Source: Sedimenticola sp. (lineage in GTDB: Bacteria; Pseudomonadota; Gammaproteobacteria; Chromatiales; Chromatiaceae). From it: 6,733 bases of DNA. Of the stretch, positions 1 through 6,475 are shown piece after piece. Positions within the stretch are counted from its first letter, which is position 1; every line of letters starts with the position of its first letter. The notes beneath the pieces were generated by a model. It was not told the origin of the DNA, did no database searches, and worked only from the letters and a program-made list of their open reading frames with translations. The position numbers were made by a program, and so were the translations under genes. The stretch spans positions 1-6,733 of the forward strand of contig JALULB010000291.1 in NCBI GenBank assembly GCA_027041035.1. Reading direction: 5' to 3'.

Positions 1-1440
1 CAGTTCGAGCTGGCGCAGGTAGGCGGGACTCACGTCACCGGTGATGTATTCTCCACTGAACACCGAGGTATCGAAGCACTGGATGCAGGTCTTGCCCTTC
101 TTCTGCACCGCGCGGATCAGGTCGTCGAGATCCTGATAGATCAGTTTGTCCGCGCCGATCAACTCGCGCACCTCATCCTCGCTGCGCCCGTGCGCCACCA
201 GCTCGGTGGCCGCCGGCATGTCGATTCCATAGACGTTCGGATAGCGCACGGGCGGCGCCGCCGAGGCGAAATACACCTTGTTCGCGCCGACATCCCGCGC
301 CATCTGCACGATCTGTTTCGAGGTCGTGCCGCGCACGATGGAATCGTCCACCAGCAGCACGTTCTTGCCGCGAAACTCCAGATTGATCGCGTTCAGTTTC
401 TGGCGTACCGACTTCTTGCGCGCGGTCTGTCCGGGCATGATGAAGGTCCGGCCGATGTAACGGTTCTTGATGAAACCCTCGGTGTAGGCGACCCCGAGCT
501 CGTCCGCCAGCGCCAGCGCGGCGGTTCGCGACGTGTCCGGAATCGGAATCACCACATCGATGTCGTGATCCGGCCATTCGCGCAGAATCTTGCGCGCGAG
601 GCGCTTGCCCATGCGCGAGCGCGCCTTGTGCACGAAGATATCGTCGATGACAGAATCCGGCCGCGCGAAATAGACGAATTCAAAGATGCACGGCGACAAC
701 ACCGGGTTCGCCGCGCACTGCATCGTATGCAACTGGCCCCGCATATCGATATACACGGCCTCGCCGGGGCGCAGGGAACGCTCCAGGGTATAGCCCAGGG
801 TATCCAGCGCGACGCTTTCCGAGGCAATCATGTATTCGCGGCCGTTATCGGTCTCGCGCGAGCCGAACACCACCGGCCGGATGCCATGCGGATCGCGAAA
901 ACCCACCACGCCGTAGCCGATGATCATCGCCACGGCCGCGTAACCGCCCTTGCAGCGCTTGTGCACGCCGGCGACCGCCTGAAAGACCTCGCGCTCGGTC
1001 AACTGAAGTTTGTCCTGCGCGGCGAGCTCGTGCGCGAAGATATTCAGTAACACCTCGGAATCCGAGCTGGTGTTGATATGCCGGCGGTCTTCGAGGAAGA
1101 GATCCTGCTTCAGCTCGTCGACGTTGGTCAGATTGCCGTTGTGCGCGAGCGTGATGCCATAGGGCGAATTGACGTAGAACGGCTGCGCCTCGGCGGAAGA
1201 CGAGCAGCCCGCCGTCGGGTAACGCACATGGCCGATACCCATGTTGCCGCGCAGCCGGAGCATATGCCGGGTCTGGAAGACATCGCTCGCCAGACCGTTG
1301 TCCTTGCGCAGGTGCAGCACATTGTCTTCGCAGGTGACGATGCCGGCGGCATCCTGACCGCGGTGCTGCAACACCAGCAAGGCGTCGTACAGCGACTGGT
1401 TTACCGCGCTTCTACCATAGATCGCGACGATTCCACACAT
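1..1440 (-). CDS. purF: Amidophosphoribosyltransferase (PurF), C terminus cut by window edge
   Basis: This cytoplasmic enzyme transfers glutamine-derived ammonia to PRPP to give 5-phosphoribosylamine, the first committed step of de novo purine synthesis. The reverse complement from 1440 reads [13 protein letters not shown], so Cys2 becomes the N-terminal nucleophile of the class II glutaminase domain once Met is removed; there is no propeptide. The glutaminase motif HNGNLTN lies at residues 100-106. The phosphoribosyltransferase domain carries the PRPP-binding motif [14 protein letters not shown] at residues 361-374, almost the same numbering as E. coli PurF. The 480 codons present end in [11 protein letters not shown]. 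coli PurF has about 505 residues, so about 25 are missing beyond the left edge. The start is fixed by the obligatory MCGI. The gene follows cvpA after 4 bp with only a weak ribosome site, which suggests translational coupling. Family and function are secure. Confidence 0.97.
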   Translation of the reverse strand, partial: MCGIVAIYGRSAVNQSLYDALLVLQHRGQDAAGIVTCEDNVLHLRKDNGLASDVFQTRHMLRLRGNMGIGHVRYPTAGCSSSAEAQPFYVNSPYGITLAHNGNLTNVDELKQDLFLEDRRHINTSSDSEVLLNIFAHELAAQDKLQLTEREVFQAVAGVHKRCKGGYAAVAMIIGYGVVGFRDPHGIRPVVFGSRETDNGREYMIASESVALDTLGYTLERSLRPGEAVYIDMRGQLHTMQCAANPVLSPCIFEFVYFARPDSVIDDIFVHKARSRMGKRLARKILREWPDHDIDVVIPIPDTSRTAALALADELGVAYTEGFIKNRYIGRTFIMPGQTARKKSVRQKLNAINLEFRGKNVLLVDDSIVRGTTSKQIVQMARDVGANKVYFASAAPPVRYPNVYGIDMPAATELVAHGRSEDEVRELIGADKLIYQDLDDLIRAVQKKGKTCIQCFDTSVFSGEYITGDVSPAYLRQLEL

Positions 1441-1444
1441 AGGC

Positions 1445-1954
1445 CTATGATTCCGAAGAGTCCGATGGAAAGGAAAACCGGCTCGCCACGTCCTCGGGCA
1501 GAAAACCGCGCATCACCTTCGCGGCCTGCTCAAAATACGGCAACAACTGTGAACCCCGCCACCAGGAATCCCGGGGCATCGGCGTCAAGCCCGCCAGCAA
1601 CACGATGATCGCGACCAGCAGGGCGCCGCGCGCCGCGCCGAAGAACAGACCGATGAAACGGTCGGTCACGTTCAGGCCGGTCTTGTCGACGATCAGGCTG
1701 AGCAGATGCACGATCACCCCGCCGATCAGCAGCGCGCCGAGCCAGATCAGCACAAAAGCGATGCCGGTACGCAGCGACGGCTCTTCAATCCATCCTGGAA
1801 GCATCGGCTCCAACTCATTGAAATAGCGCCATGCCAGCCAGATCGAGGCGATCCATACGGCCAGTGAAAGCGCCTCGCGCACAAAGCCGCGGAACAGGCT
1901 GATCACCGCGGAAACAGCAATCACGCCGAGGATGGCGTAGTCGATCCCGGTCAC
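1445..1954 (-). CDS. cvpA: CvpA family inner-membrane protein
   Basis: The 169-residue product begins (M)[18 protein letters not shown] and has about four hydrophobic segments (roughly residues 5-21, 27-44, 63-88 and 104-124), the usual size and topology of CvpA. The internal [13 protein letters not shown] stretch and the [18 protein letters not shown] stretch are typical of the family. CvpA is known from E. coli as a protein needed for colicin V production and is commonly co-transcribed with purF; its biochemical role is still unclear, with links to envelope or bile-salt tolerance. The start is GTG at 1954, supported by an AGGAAG ribosome site 5 nt upstream. The hydrophilic C-terminal tail ends 4 bp before the purF ATG. 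Order and spacing match the classic cvpA-purF operon, so the identification is strong although the mechanism is not. Confidence 0.95.
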   Translation of the reverse strand: MTGIDYAILGVIAVSAVISLFRGFVREALSLAVWIASIWLAWRYFNELEPMLPGWIEEPSLRTGIAFVLIWLGALLIGGVIVHLLSLIVDKTGLNVTDRFIGLFFGAARGALLVAIIVLLAGLTPMPRDSWWRGSQLLPYFEQAAKVMRGFLPEDVASRFSFPSDSSES

Positions 1955-1959
1955 GGAAA

Positions 1960-1965
1960 CTTCCT
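1960..1965 (-). promoter_or_regulatory. Ribosome binding site of cvpA
   Basis: On the minus strand AGGAAG is followed by 5 nt (TTTCC) and then the GTG start at 1954. It is the strongest Shine-Dalgarno sequence in this region and decides in favour of a GTG start. Confidence 0.75.
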
Positions 1966-1986
1966 ATGTAGAATCCAAGAGCGTGA

Positions 1987-1992
1987 ATTTTA
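1987..1992 (-). promoter_or_regulatory. Candidate -10 box of the cvpA-purF promoter
   Basis: The minus strand reads TAAAAT here, five of six matches to TATAAT, about 32 bp upstream of the cvpA GTG. At 17 bp spacing the -35 position (2010-2015) reads TGTGCC, a poor match to TTGACA, so the promoter would be weak or activator-dependent if real. No recognisable PurR box (CGCAAACGTTTGCG-like) was seen between 1955 and 2089. Confidence 0.35.
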
Positions 1993-1993
1993 G

Positions 1994-2010
1994 CCTGAAA
2001 CCCCTTCAGG
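1994..2010. repeat. Inverted repeat CCTGAA-N5-TTCAGG in the cvpA promoter spacer
   Basis: The two 6-bp arms are perfectly complementary around ACCCC. The repeat occupies almost exactly the spacer between the candidate -10 (1987-1992) and -35 positions of cvpA, where a repressor operator could sit. As RNA it would be a short hairpin of modest stability; a weak T-rich stretch (AATTTTCT) follows on the plus strand, but there is no upstream plus-strand gene in the window for it to terminate. Operator function is inference. Confidence 0.4.
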
Positions 2011-2047
2011 GCACAGAATTTTCTCTAGCGTCCCACCGACTCGGAAC

Positions 2048-2053
2048 TATAAT
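2048..2053 (+). promoter_or_regulatory. Candidate sigma-70 -10 box of the peptidase-hydrolase operon
   Basis: A perfect TATAAT stands 36 bp upstream of the GTG start at 2090, which predicts transcription starting near 2060 and a leader of about 30 nt. No good -35 is visible: the hexamer at 17 bp spacing (2025-2030) reads CTAGCG, and there is no extended -10 TG. The promoter is therefore plausible but may be weak or need an activator. Confidence 0.5.
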
Positions 2054-2078
2054 CCCCGTGTATGCCGGCTTACAACTT

Positions 2079-2083
2079 GGAGA
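2079..2083 (+). promoter_or_regulatory. Ribosome binding site GGAGA selecting the GTG start at 2090
   Basis: GGAG at 2079-2082 lies 7 nt before GTG at 2090, an ideal spacing. It decides for GTG, since no ATG is available in this frame close to the conserved N terminus. The ATG at 2062 is in another frame and opens only a short spurious frame. Confidence 0.7.
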
Positions 2084-2089
2084 AAGAGC

Positions 2090-3946
2090 GTGGAACCGCT
2101 GAACAAGAAACGGAAGATAGAAAAAACCGACAACGGCTATCTGTTGAACGCCCTGCCCGACGTGCCCGATCTGCGCGACTGGCCCTACGAACCCACGCTG
2201 CACCAGCTACACCGCTTCCTGAAGGCGCCCACCAAACTGACGATTCTGGATCAGAAGAACGACGGCGCCTGCACCGGCTTCGGCCTGGCCGCGATCATCA
2301 ATCTGTTCAACCAGCAACGCGGCATCAAGACCCGCGTCAGCCCGCGCATGCTGTATGAAATGGCCAAGCGGCACGACGAATGGCCCGGCGAGGGCTATTC
2401 CGGTTCCAGTTGTCGTGGTGCGATCAAGGGCTGGTACAACATGGGGGTATGCAGCGAATCCAAGTGGCCGTATGTGCCGAACAAGCCCGGCGACCTGAGT
2501 GTCGAACGCGCCAAGGACGCGCGCAAGAACACCATCGGCGCCTACTACCGCATCCAGCCGCGCATCGCCGACTTCCACGCCGCGCTGAACGAGACCGGCA
2601 TGATCTACTGCTCCGCGCACACCCATCGAGGCTGGATGCGCCCGAGCAAGCTCAACGGCGTCATCCCGCATGAGAAAACCCGCATGGGCGGCCACGCCTT
2701 CGCCATCGTCGGCTACACCAGCAAGGGCTTCTGGATTCAGAACTCCTGGAGCCGCCGCTGGGGCAAGCAGGGACTTGGCCTGTGGCAATACGAGGACTGG
2801 CTGGAGAACCTGATGGACGCCTGGGTGTTCAGCCTGGCGCTGCCGACCCCGCAGATCTGGCATCTGCCGCCCAACCAGGAACAGAACCGCTCCGGCCTGT
2901 CACTGCAAGCCAGTCCGCCGCGCAGCGAGATCGCCGGGCATTTCATCCATGTCGACGACGGCAGGTTCCACACCCAGGGCCGCTACTGGAGCACCGCCGA
3001 GGACGTGCGCACCACGGCGAAGAACCTCGTCAAGAACCACAAGGACTACGACCACCTGCTGCTGTACGCGCATGGCGGGCTGAACTCGCCGAAGGATTCG
3101 GCGCGGCGCATCGCGGCGATGGTCGAAACCTTCAAGGACAACCGCATCTACCCCTACCACTTCATGTACGACACCGGCATCATGGAGGAGTTGAAGGACA
3201 TCGTCCTGCGCCGCCAATCCTCCGCCGAGGAACGCGCCGCCGGCTTCAGCGACTGGACCGACCGCCTCATCGAATGGACGACGCGCATCCCCGGCCGCGC
3301 CCTGTGGCGGGAGATGAAATCCGGCGCCCGGCTGCCCTTCGAGGCGGACAACGCCGGCACGCAAACGCTGGCGACCTTCGTCAAGGAGTTCGAACGGCGC
3401 AAGTCGAACCGCATGAAGATCCACCTGGTCGGCCACAGCACCGGCGGCGTGCTGATCGCCTGGTTGCTCGGCGCGCTGCGCCAGATCGCGCCGGAACTGC
3501 GCATCGCCAGCTGTACCCTGCTCGCGCCGGCCTGCACCCTCGACCTGTTTCGCGACCACTACCTGCCGGCTCTCGGCGAGGACGGCTTCGGCATCGACCG
3601 GATGCAGGTACTCGCCTTGAACGACGAACTGGAACGCAAGGACCAGGTCGCCGGCATCTATCGCAAATCACTGCTCTACCTGGTATCGCAATCCTTCGAG
3701 GAAGACCTGCCGGAAGCGCTGCTCGGCATGCAGCACTTCGCCGCGCCGCTGGCAAGAGAGAAGGCCGTCCGCGCGCTGGGCAAGCGATTTCAGGTTCACT
3801 ACAGCGACGGCGCGCATGGCGACATCACGCGCAGTGAAACCCACGGCGGTTTCGACAACGACCCGTTCACGATGAATCACGTACTGGAAACCATCCTCGG
3901 CGACGCGCCCAAGCACCCGTTCGACAAGAAGAAGCTGGCCTATTGA
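2090..3946 (+). CDS. Fusion protein: papain-like C1 cysteine peptidase domain plus serine alpha/beta-hydrolase domain
   Basis: The 618-residue protein has two catalytic modules. Residues about 15-250 look like a bacterial papain-family (C1) peptidase. An N-terminal ALPDVPDLRDWPY segment resembles the PDLPDxRD lead-in of bacterial C1 enzymes. Next comes DQKNDGACTGFG, with oxyanion Gln55 spaced as in papain from nucleophile Cys61. GGHAFAIVGY supplies His202, and IQNSWSRRWGKQGLG supplies Asn218 and the NSW motif. Residues about 285-610 resemble an alpha/beta hydrolase: LLLYAHGGLNSP has an HGG oxyanion-type motif (328-330), HLVGHSTGGVL is the nucleophile elbow with Ser450, and Asp512 and His585 (THGGFDND) are candidates to complete the triad. 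There is no signal peptide or membrane segment and the N terminus is basic (NKKRKIEK), so the protein is probably cytoplasmic and lacks an obvious inhibitory propeptide. Substrates are unknown; it could process peptides, esters or amides, or act as an effector. The next gene overlaps its stop. Domain calls are fairly sure, function is not. Confidence 0.88.
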   Translation: MEPLNKKRKIEKTDNGYLLNALPDVPDLRDWPYEPTLHQLHRFLKAPTKLTILDQKNDGACTGFGLAAIINLFNQQRGIKTRVSPRMLYEMAKRHDEWPGEGYSGSSCRGAIKGWYNMGVCSESKWPYVPNKPGDLSVERAKDARKNTIGAYYRIQPRIADFHAALNETGMIYCSAHTHRGWMRPSKLNGVIPHEKTRMGGHAFAIVGYTSKGFWIQNSWSRRWGKQGLGLWQYEDWLENLMDAWVFSLALPTPQIWHLPPNQEQNRSGLSLQASPPRSEIAGHFIHVDDGRFHTQGRYWSTAEDVRTTAKNLVKNHKDYDHLLLYAHGGLNSPKDSARRIAAMVETFKDNRIYPYHFMYDTGIMEELKDIVLRRQSSAEERAAGFSDWTDRLIEWTTRIPGRALWREMKSGARLPFEADNAGTQTLATFVKEFERRKSNRMKIHLVGHSTGGVLIAWLLGALRQIAPELRIASCTLLAPACTLDLFRDHYLPALGEDGFGIDRMQVLALNDELERKDQVAGIYRKSLLYLVSQSFEEDLPEALLGMQHFAAPLAREKAVRALGKRFQVHYSDGAHGDITRSETHGGFDNDPFTMNHVLETILGDAPKHPFDKKKLAY

Positions 3947-4569
3947 TGCCCGGATTGATCTATGTCCACGACCCGATGTGCAGCTGGTGCTGGGCCTTCC
4001 GCCCGGCACTCGCCACGCTGCGCGAACGCCTGCCGAAGGCGCTCGAATTCACCTCCCTGCTCGGCGGCCTGGCGCCGGACAGCGAAACGGCAATGCCCGA
4101 GACCTTGCGAACGACCCTGCAAGCCACCTGGCGGCGCATCCAGCAACGCGTGCCGGGCACCGAATTCAACCATGCCTTCTGGACAAACTGCCAACCCCGC
4201 CGCAGCACCTGGCCCGCCTGCCGCGCGGTGATCGCCGCCGCGCGATTCGACCGCGCCGACGCAATGACCCTGGGCATCCAGCAGGCCTACTACCTGCAAG
4301 CGCGCAACCCCTCGGACGAGGACACCCTGATCGACATCGCCGCCAGCCTCGGCATCGACCGGGATGCCTTCGCCGAACGACTGCGTGCCGCGGCCACCGC
4401 CACCGAATTGCAACGCCAGATCGAGCGGACGCACGCGCTCGGCGTCAGCAGCTTCCCCGCCCTGGTGCTGGATCTCGACGGCAGCCGCTGGCCGATACCC
4501 GTCGACTACACCCGACCGGAGGCCATGCTCGACACCATCGCGGAGCTGCGGAGCTTCGGCGAGGAATGA
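3946..4569 (+). CDS. DsbA family (FrnE-like) thiol oxidoreductase, cytoplasmic
   Basis: The 207-residue product begins MPGLIYVHDPMCSWCWAF. A thioredoxin-fold first strand leads directly to a CSWC redox motif (Cys12, Cys15). A helical insertion follows, and then the cis-proline loop LGVSSFPALVL with Pro171 and a final strand and helix, as in DsbA/FrnE proteins. Two further cysteines, Cys82 and Cys92, lie in the segment NCQPRRSTWPACRAV. There is no signal sequence, so it acts in the cytoplasm, unlike periplasmic DsbA. The ATG at 3946 shares its A with the TGA of the upstream peptidase-hydrolase gene (TGATG), a layout typical of translational reinitiation; a TTG three bases earlier is less likely to be used. 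The coupling suggests a shared physiological role, possibly keeping the partner's catalytic cysteine reduced, but that is inference. The family call is secure; the substrate is unknown. Confidence 0.9.
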   Translation: MPGLIYVHDPMCSWCWAFRPALATLRERLPKALEFTSLLGGLAPDSETAMPETLRTTLQATWRRIQQRVPGTEFNHAFWTNCQPRRSTWPACRAVIAAARFDRADAMTLGIQQAYYLQARNPSDEDTLIDIAASLGIDRDAFAERLRAAATATELQRQIERTHALGVSSFPALVLDLDGSRWPIPVDYTRPEAMLDTIAELRSFGEE

Positions 4570-4634
4570 ATCGCGGGCACAGCACGCATGCTCGGTGATG
4601 GCGCGCGAATGTAAAGCCTGAAATGCGCCGACAT

Positions 4635-4645
4635 CCTATAATAGG
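4635..4645 (+). promoter_or_regulatory. Palindrome CCTATAATAGG containing a consensus -10 box; candidate metal-repressor site
   Basis: TATAAT at 4637-4642 is a perfect -10 and sits inside the perfect palindrome CCTAT-A-ATAGG. A second dyad, GCGCC (4625-4629) and GGCGC (4644-4648), overlaps it. The left part, GACATCCTATA, matches the left half of the gammaproteobacterial Zur consensus (GAAATGTTATA) at 8 of 11 positions, but the right half matches poorly. Since the downstream genes look like metal uptake, this is a reasonable place for a Zur-type operator overlapping the promoter. The -35 position (4614-4619, AAGCCT) is poor. Transcription would start near 4649. Confidence 0.4.
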
Positions 4646-4667
4646 CGCCATGCACGGCTTGCCCAAC

Positions 4668-4967
4668 ATGAAACCAAACCCACGCGCCGCCTTCCCGCGA
4701 CGAGCAAGCCAGTGGTTCGTCGCGCTGTTGCTGCTGGCCATGGTGGGCCTGCTGTTTCACCCACTGATTCACCATCACACCGATGAACAGTGTGTCATCT
4801 GTGTCCTCGGGGCGAACGCTGCTCCCCCGCCCTCAACCCACGCCATGTTGGCGCCCGCGCCGCTTGCGCGTAGCGAATACACCGTTCCCGACGCGCCGCT
4901 TCCGGCATCCAGCCCGTCGCGCTGGCACGAACCCCCTGGCCGCGCGCCACCTTCTCCGACCTCCTGA
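4668..4967 (+). CDS. Small membrane-anchored protein with His cluster and CxxC, head of the metal-uptake locus
   Basis: From the ATG at 4668 this is 99 residues. A basic N terminus (MKPNPRAAFPRRASQ) is followed by a hydrophobic segment WFVALLLLAMVGLLF, which acts either as an uncleaved anchor or as a signal peptide. Next comes HPLIHHHTDEQCVICVLG, a compact array of four His, Asp, Glu and a CxxC pair that could bind zinc or another metal. The rest is Pro/Ala-rich and probably disordered. Size, His stretch and CxxC recall DUF2946-type small proteins found near metal genes, but this assignment is tentative. In-frame ATGs at 4623 and 4650 are alternatives. The first lies upstream of the predicted transcription start, the second would be almost leaderless, and none has a good ribosome site. 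The stop at 4967 is firm. Position ahead of the porin-like and ZnuA-like genes suggests a role in metal handling. Confidence 0.65.
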   Translation: MKPNPRAAFPRRASQWFVALLLLAMVGLLFHPLIHHHTDEQCVICVLGANAAPPPSTHAMLAPAPLARSEYTVPDAPLPASSPSRWHEPPGRAPPSPTS

Positions 4968-4988
4968 ACACCTCAAGATAAGGCCGCC

Positions 4989-5013
4989 ACGTCTCCGACG
5001 CCCCATCGGACGT
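4989..5013 (+). repeat. Imperfect stem-loop in the intergenic leader of the barrel gene
   Basis: TCCGA (4994-4998) pairs with TCGGA (5006-5010) around a 7-nt loop, and ACG (4989-4991) pairs with CGT (5011-5013) across a 2-nt bulge. No T tract follows, so it is not a good intrinsic terminator. It may be a processing or stability element between the small gene and the barrel gene, or chance in GC-rich DNA. The rest of the 120-bp gap shows no convincing promoter. Confidence 0.25.
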
Positions 5014-5073
5014 CGAGTGTCGCGCGTCTGGAAATCTATTTGTTGTTCGACGCGGTATCACACCCCGTCGACC

Positions 5074-5079
5074 AGGGAG
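5074..5079 (+). promoter_or_regulatory. Ribosome binding site AGGGAG of the barrel gene
   Basis: AGGGAG lies 8 nt before ATG at 5088. It selects this ATG over the in-frame TTG at 5040, and only the ATG places a proper signal peptide at the N terminus. Confidence 0.75.
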
Positions 5080-5087
5080 TCACGACC

Positions 5088-6464
5088 ATGCACAAGCCAT
5101 TCTCTATCCGAGCCGCAGCCATGCTGCCCATCGCGTTGGCGCTTTCCGCCGGGCCGGCGCACGCCGGGACGCAAGACGACATCGCCCAGATAAAGCAGAT
5201 GCTCGCCACCATGAAGAAGGACTACAGTACGCGCATCCAGCAGCTTGAGAAGCGCCTTGCGAAGGCGGAACAGAAGGCGCGCAACGCCAAGTCCAAGGCC
5301 CAAGAGGCCGCCCAGGAAGCCGCCGACGCGGCAACGGCTCCAGTCGCCGCCGCGCCGCAGTCCGCGAATGCCTTCAATCCCGGCATCGGGCTGGTGATGA
5401 ACGGCCGCTATCGGCATTTCTCGCGTCCCGCGAGTGAGACGGCCATCCCCGGCTTCTCGCTGGGAGAGGAAGCCAGCAAGGGCGATGAAGGGCTGTCGCT
5501 GGGCGAGTCCGAACTCGGCATCAGCGCCAACATCGACGACAAGTTCTACGGCCAGTTCACCGCCAGTTTCGTGAGCGACGGCGGTTCCGACGGCATCGAG
5601 ATCGAGGAGGCCTTCATCCAGACCCTCGACCTGCCGGAGGGCCTGGGCCTCAAGGCCGGGCGCTTCCTGCCCGGCATCGGTTATCTGAACAGCATCCACA
5701 CGCACGCCGACGACTTCGCCGACCGGCCGCTGCCCTACCGCGCCATGCTCAACAAGGCCTACAAGGACGATGGCCTGGAGCTGCGCTGGCTGGCGCCCAC
5801 GGACCTGTTCATCGAACTGGGCGCCGACCTGCTCAGTGGCGACCACTACCCAGCGGGCGGCAGGGGGCATAACGGCATCGGCGCCTGGGCGCTCTTCGCG
5901 CACGCCGGCGGCGACTGGGACGAAAGCAACAGTTGGAAGGCCGGCCTCTCGTATCTCTCCAGCGAGGCGCGGGACCGTGAATCCGGCGACATGGACGCGC
6001 CGGACACCTTCACCGGTCACGGTCACCTGTGGATTGCCGACGCGATCTGGAAATGGGCTCCGCATGGCAATCCCTATGAACACAACCTCAAGCTTCAGGG
6101 CGAGCTGTTCCTGCGCGACGAGCACGGTGTATTCACGCCGGGCGGCGGCCTGCCCGCCGACTATTCCGCCGATCAGTCCGGCTGGTACGCCCAGGCGATC
6201 TACCAGTTCATGCCGCGCTGGCGCGTCGGCCTGCGCATCGCCGGGCTGGGGGCAGACGACCCAGGCACGGCGCTGGCGGGCAGCAGCCTGGACACACGGG
6301 GACATGATCCGCGCCACTACAGCGCCATGCTCGATTGGTCCAACAGCGAGTTCAGCCGCCTGCGCCTCCAGTACAACCACGACGCATCACGTCCCATCGC
6401 CGACGACCAGCTCATGCTGCAATACGTCGTCGCCCTCGGCGCGCACGGCGCCCACCAGTTCTAG
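5088..6464 (+). CDS. Outer-membrane beta-barrel (porin-like) protein with periplasmic coiled coil, metal-uptake locus
   Basis: The 458-residue precursor starts MHKPFSIRAAAMLPIALALS, with a signal peptide probably cleaved after AHA (residue 26). Residues about 30-82 are a charged, Ala/Lys/Gln-rich coiled coil (DIAQIKQMLATMKKD onwards). A short Ala/Pro linker leads at about residue 95 to a barrel domain of alternating strands with many aromatic and Gly/Asp residues. It ends LGAHGAHQF, with the C-terminal Phe expected for BAM-dependent insertion. No TonB box or plug domain was recognised, so it is more like a porin than a TonB-dependent receptor. His204 and His206 in NSIHTHADDFADRP, several further His and Asp residues, and the neighbouring ZnuA-like gene suggest passage or binding of a divalent metal, probably zinc; this is inferred from context. 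The coiled coil may form a trimeric periplasmic stalk or contact peptidoglycan. The znuA-like gene follows 11 bp later. Confidence 0.85.
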   Translation: MHKPFSIRAAAMLPIALALSAGPAHAGTQDDIAQIKQMLATMKKDYSTRIQQLEKRLAKAEQKARNAKSKAQEAAQEAADAATAPVAAAPQSANAFNPGIGLVMNGRYRHFSRPASETAIPGFSLGEEASKGDEGLSLGESELGISANIDDKFYGQFTASFVSDGGSDGIEIEEAFIQTLDLPEGLGLKAGRFLPGIGYLNSIHTHADDFADRPLPYRAMLNKAYKDDGLELRWLAPTDLFIELGADLLSGDHYPAGGRGHNGIGAWALFAHAGGDWDESNSWKAGLSYLSSEARDRESGDMDAPDTFTGHGHLWIADAIWKWAPHGNPYEHNLKLQGELFLRDEHGVFTPGGGLPADYSADQSGWYAQAIYQFMPRWRVGLRIAGLGADDPGTALAGSSLDTRGHDPRHYSAMLDWSNSEFSRLRLQYNHDASRPIADDQLMLQYVVALGAHGAHQF

Positions 6465-6466
6465 GA
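6463..6466 (+). promoter_or_regulatory. Ribosome binding site of the ZnuA-like gene, overlapping the upstream stop
   Basis: AGGA shares its first two bases with the TAG stop of the barrel gene and lies 9 nt before ATG at 6476. The overlap argues for co-transcription and close translational linkage. Confidence 0.6.
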
Positions 6467-6475
6467 AAACCCAAC

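Noticed and set aside
190..1050. Long plus-strand open frame of 286 codons opposite purF
   Set aside because: It is antisense to clearly conserved PurF sequence, is rich in Arg/His/Ala as expected of a GC-rich shadow frame, and has no recognisable motif.
1994..2024. Hairpin followed by AATTTTCT as an intrinsic terminator
   Set aside because: The stem is only 6 bp, the T-rich stretch is short and displaced, and no plus-strand gene lies upstream to terminate.
2782..3837. 351-codon plus-strand frame inside the peptidase-hydrolase gene
   Set aside because: It is an Arg/Ala/Pro-rich out-of-frame shadow; the main frame carries both catalytic motif sets without interruption.
3978..4598. 206-codon plus-strand frame overlapping the DsbA-like gene
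   Set aside because: The product is Arg/His/Pro-rich with no motif, while the overlapping frame has CSWC and the cis-Pro loop.
4570..4622. Terminator after the DsbA-like gene
   Set aside because: No stable hairpin with a T tract was found in this gap, so some read-through into the metal locus cannot be excluded.
5040..5087. TTG start at 5040 adding 16 residues to the barrel protein
   Set aside because: It would bury the signal peptide behind a hydrophilic extension and lacks a ribosome site, whereas ATG at 5088 has AGGGAG at good spacing.
5058..6380. 440-codon minus-strand open frame opposite the barrel gene
   Set aside because: The plus strand has a signal peptide, strong ribosome site and barrel signature; the antisense frame is low-complexity Val/Gly/Ala/Arg sequence typical of stop-poor GC-rich DNA.
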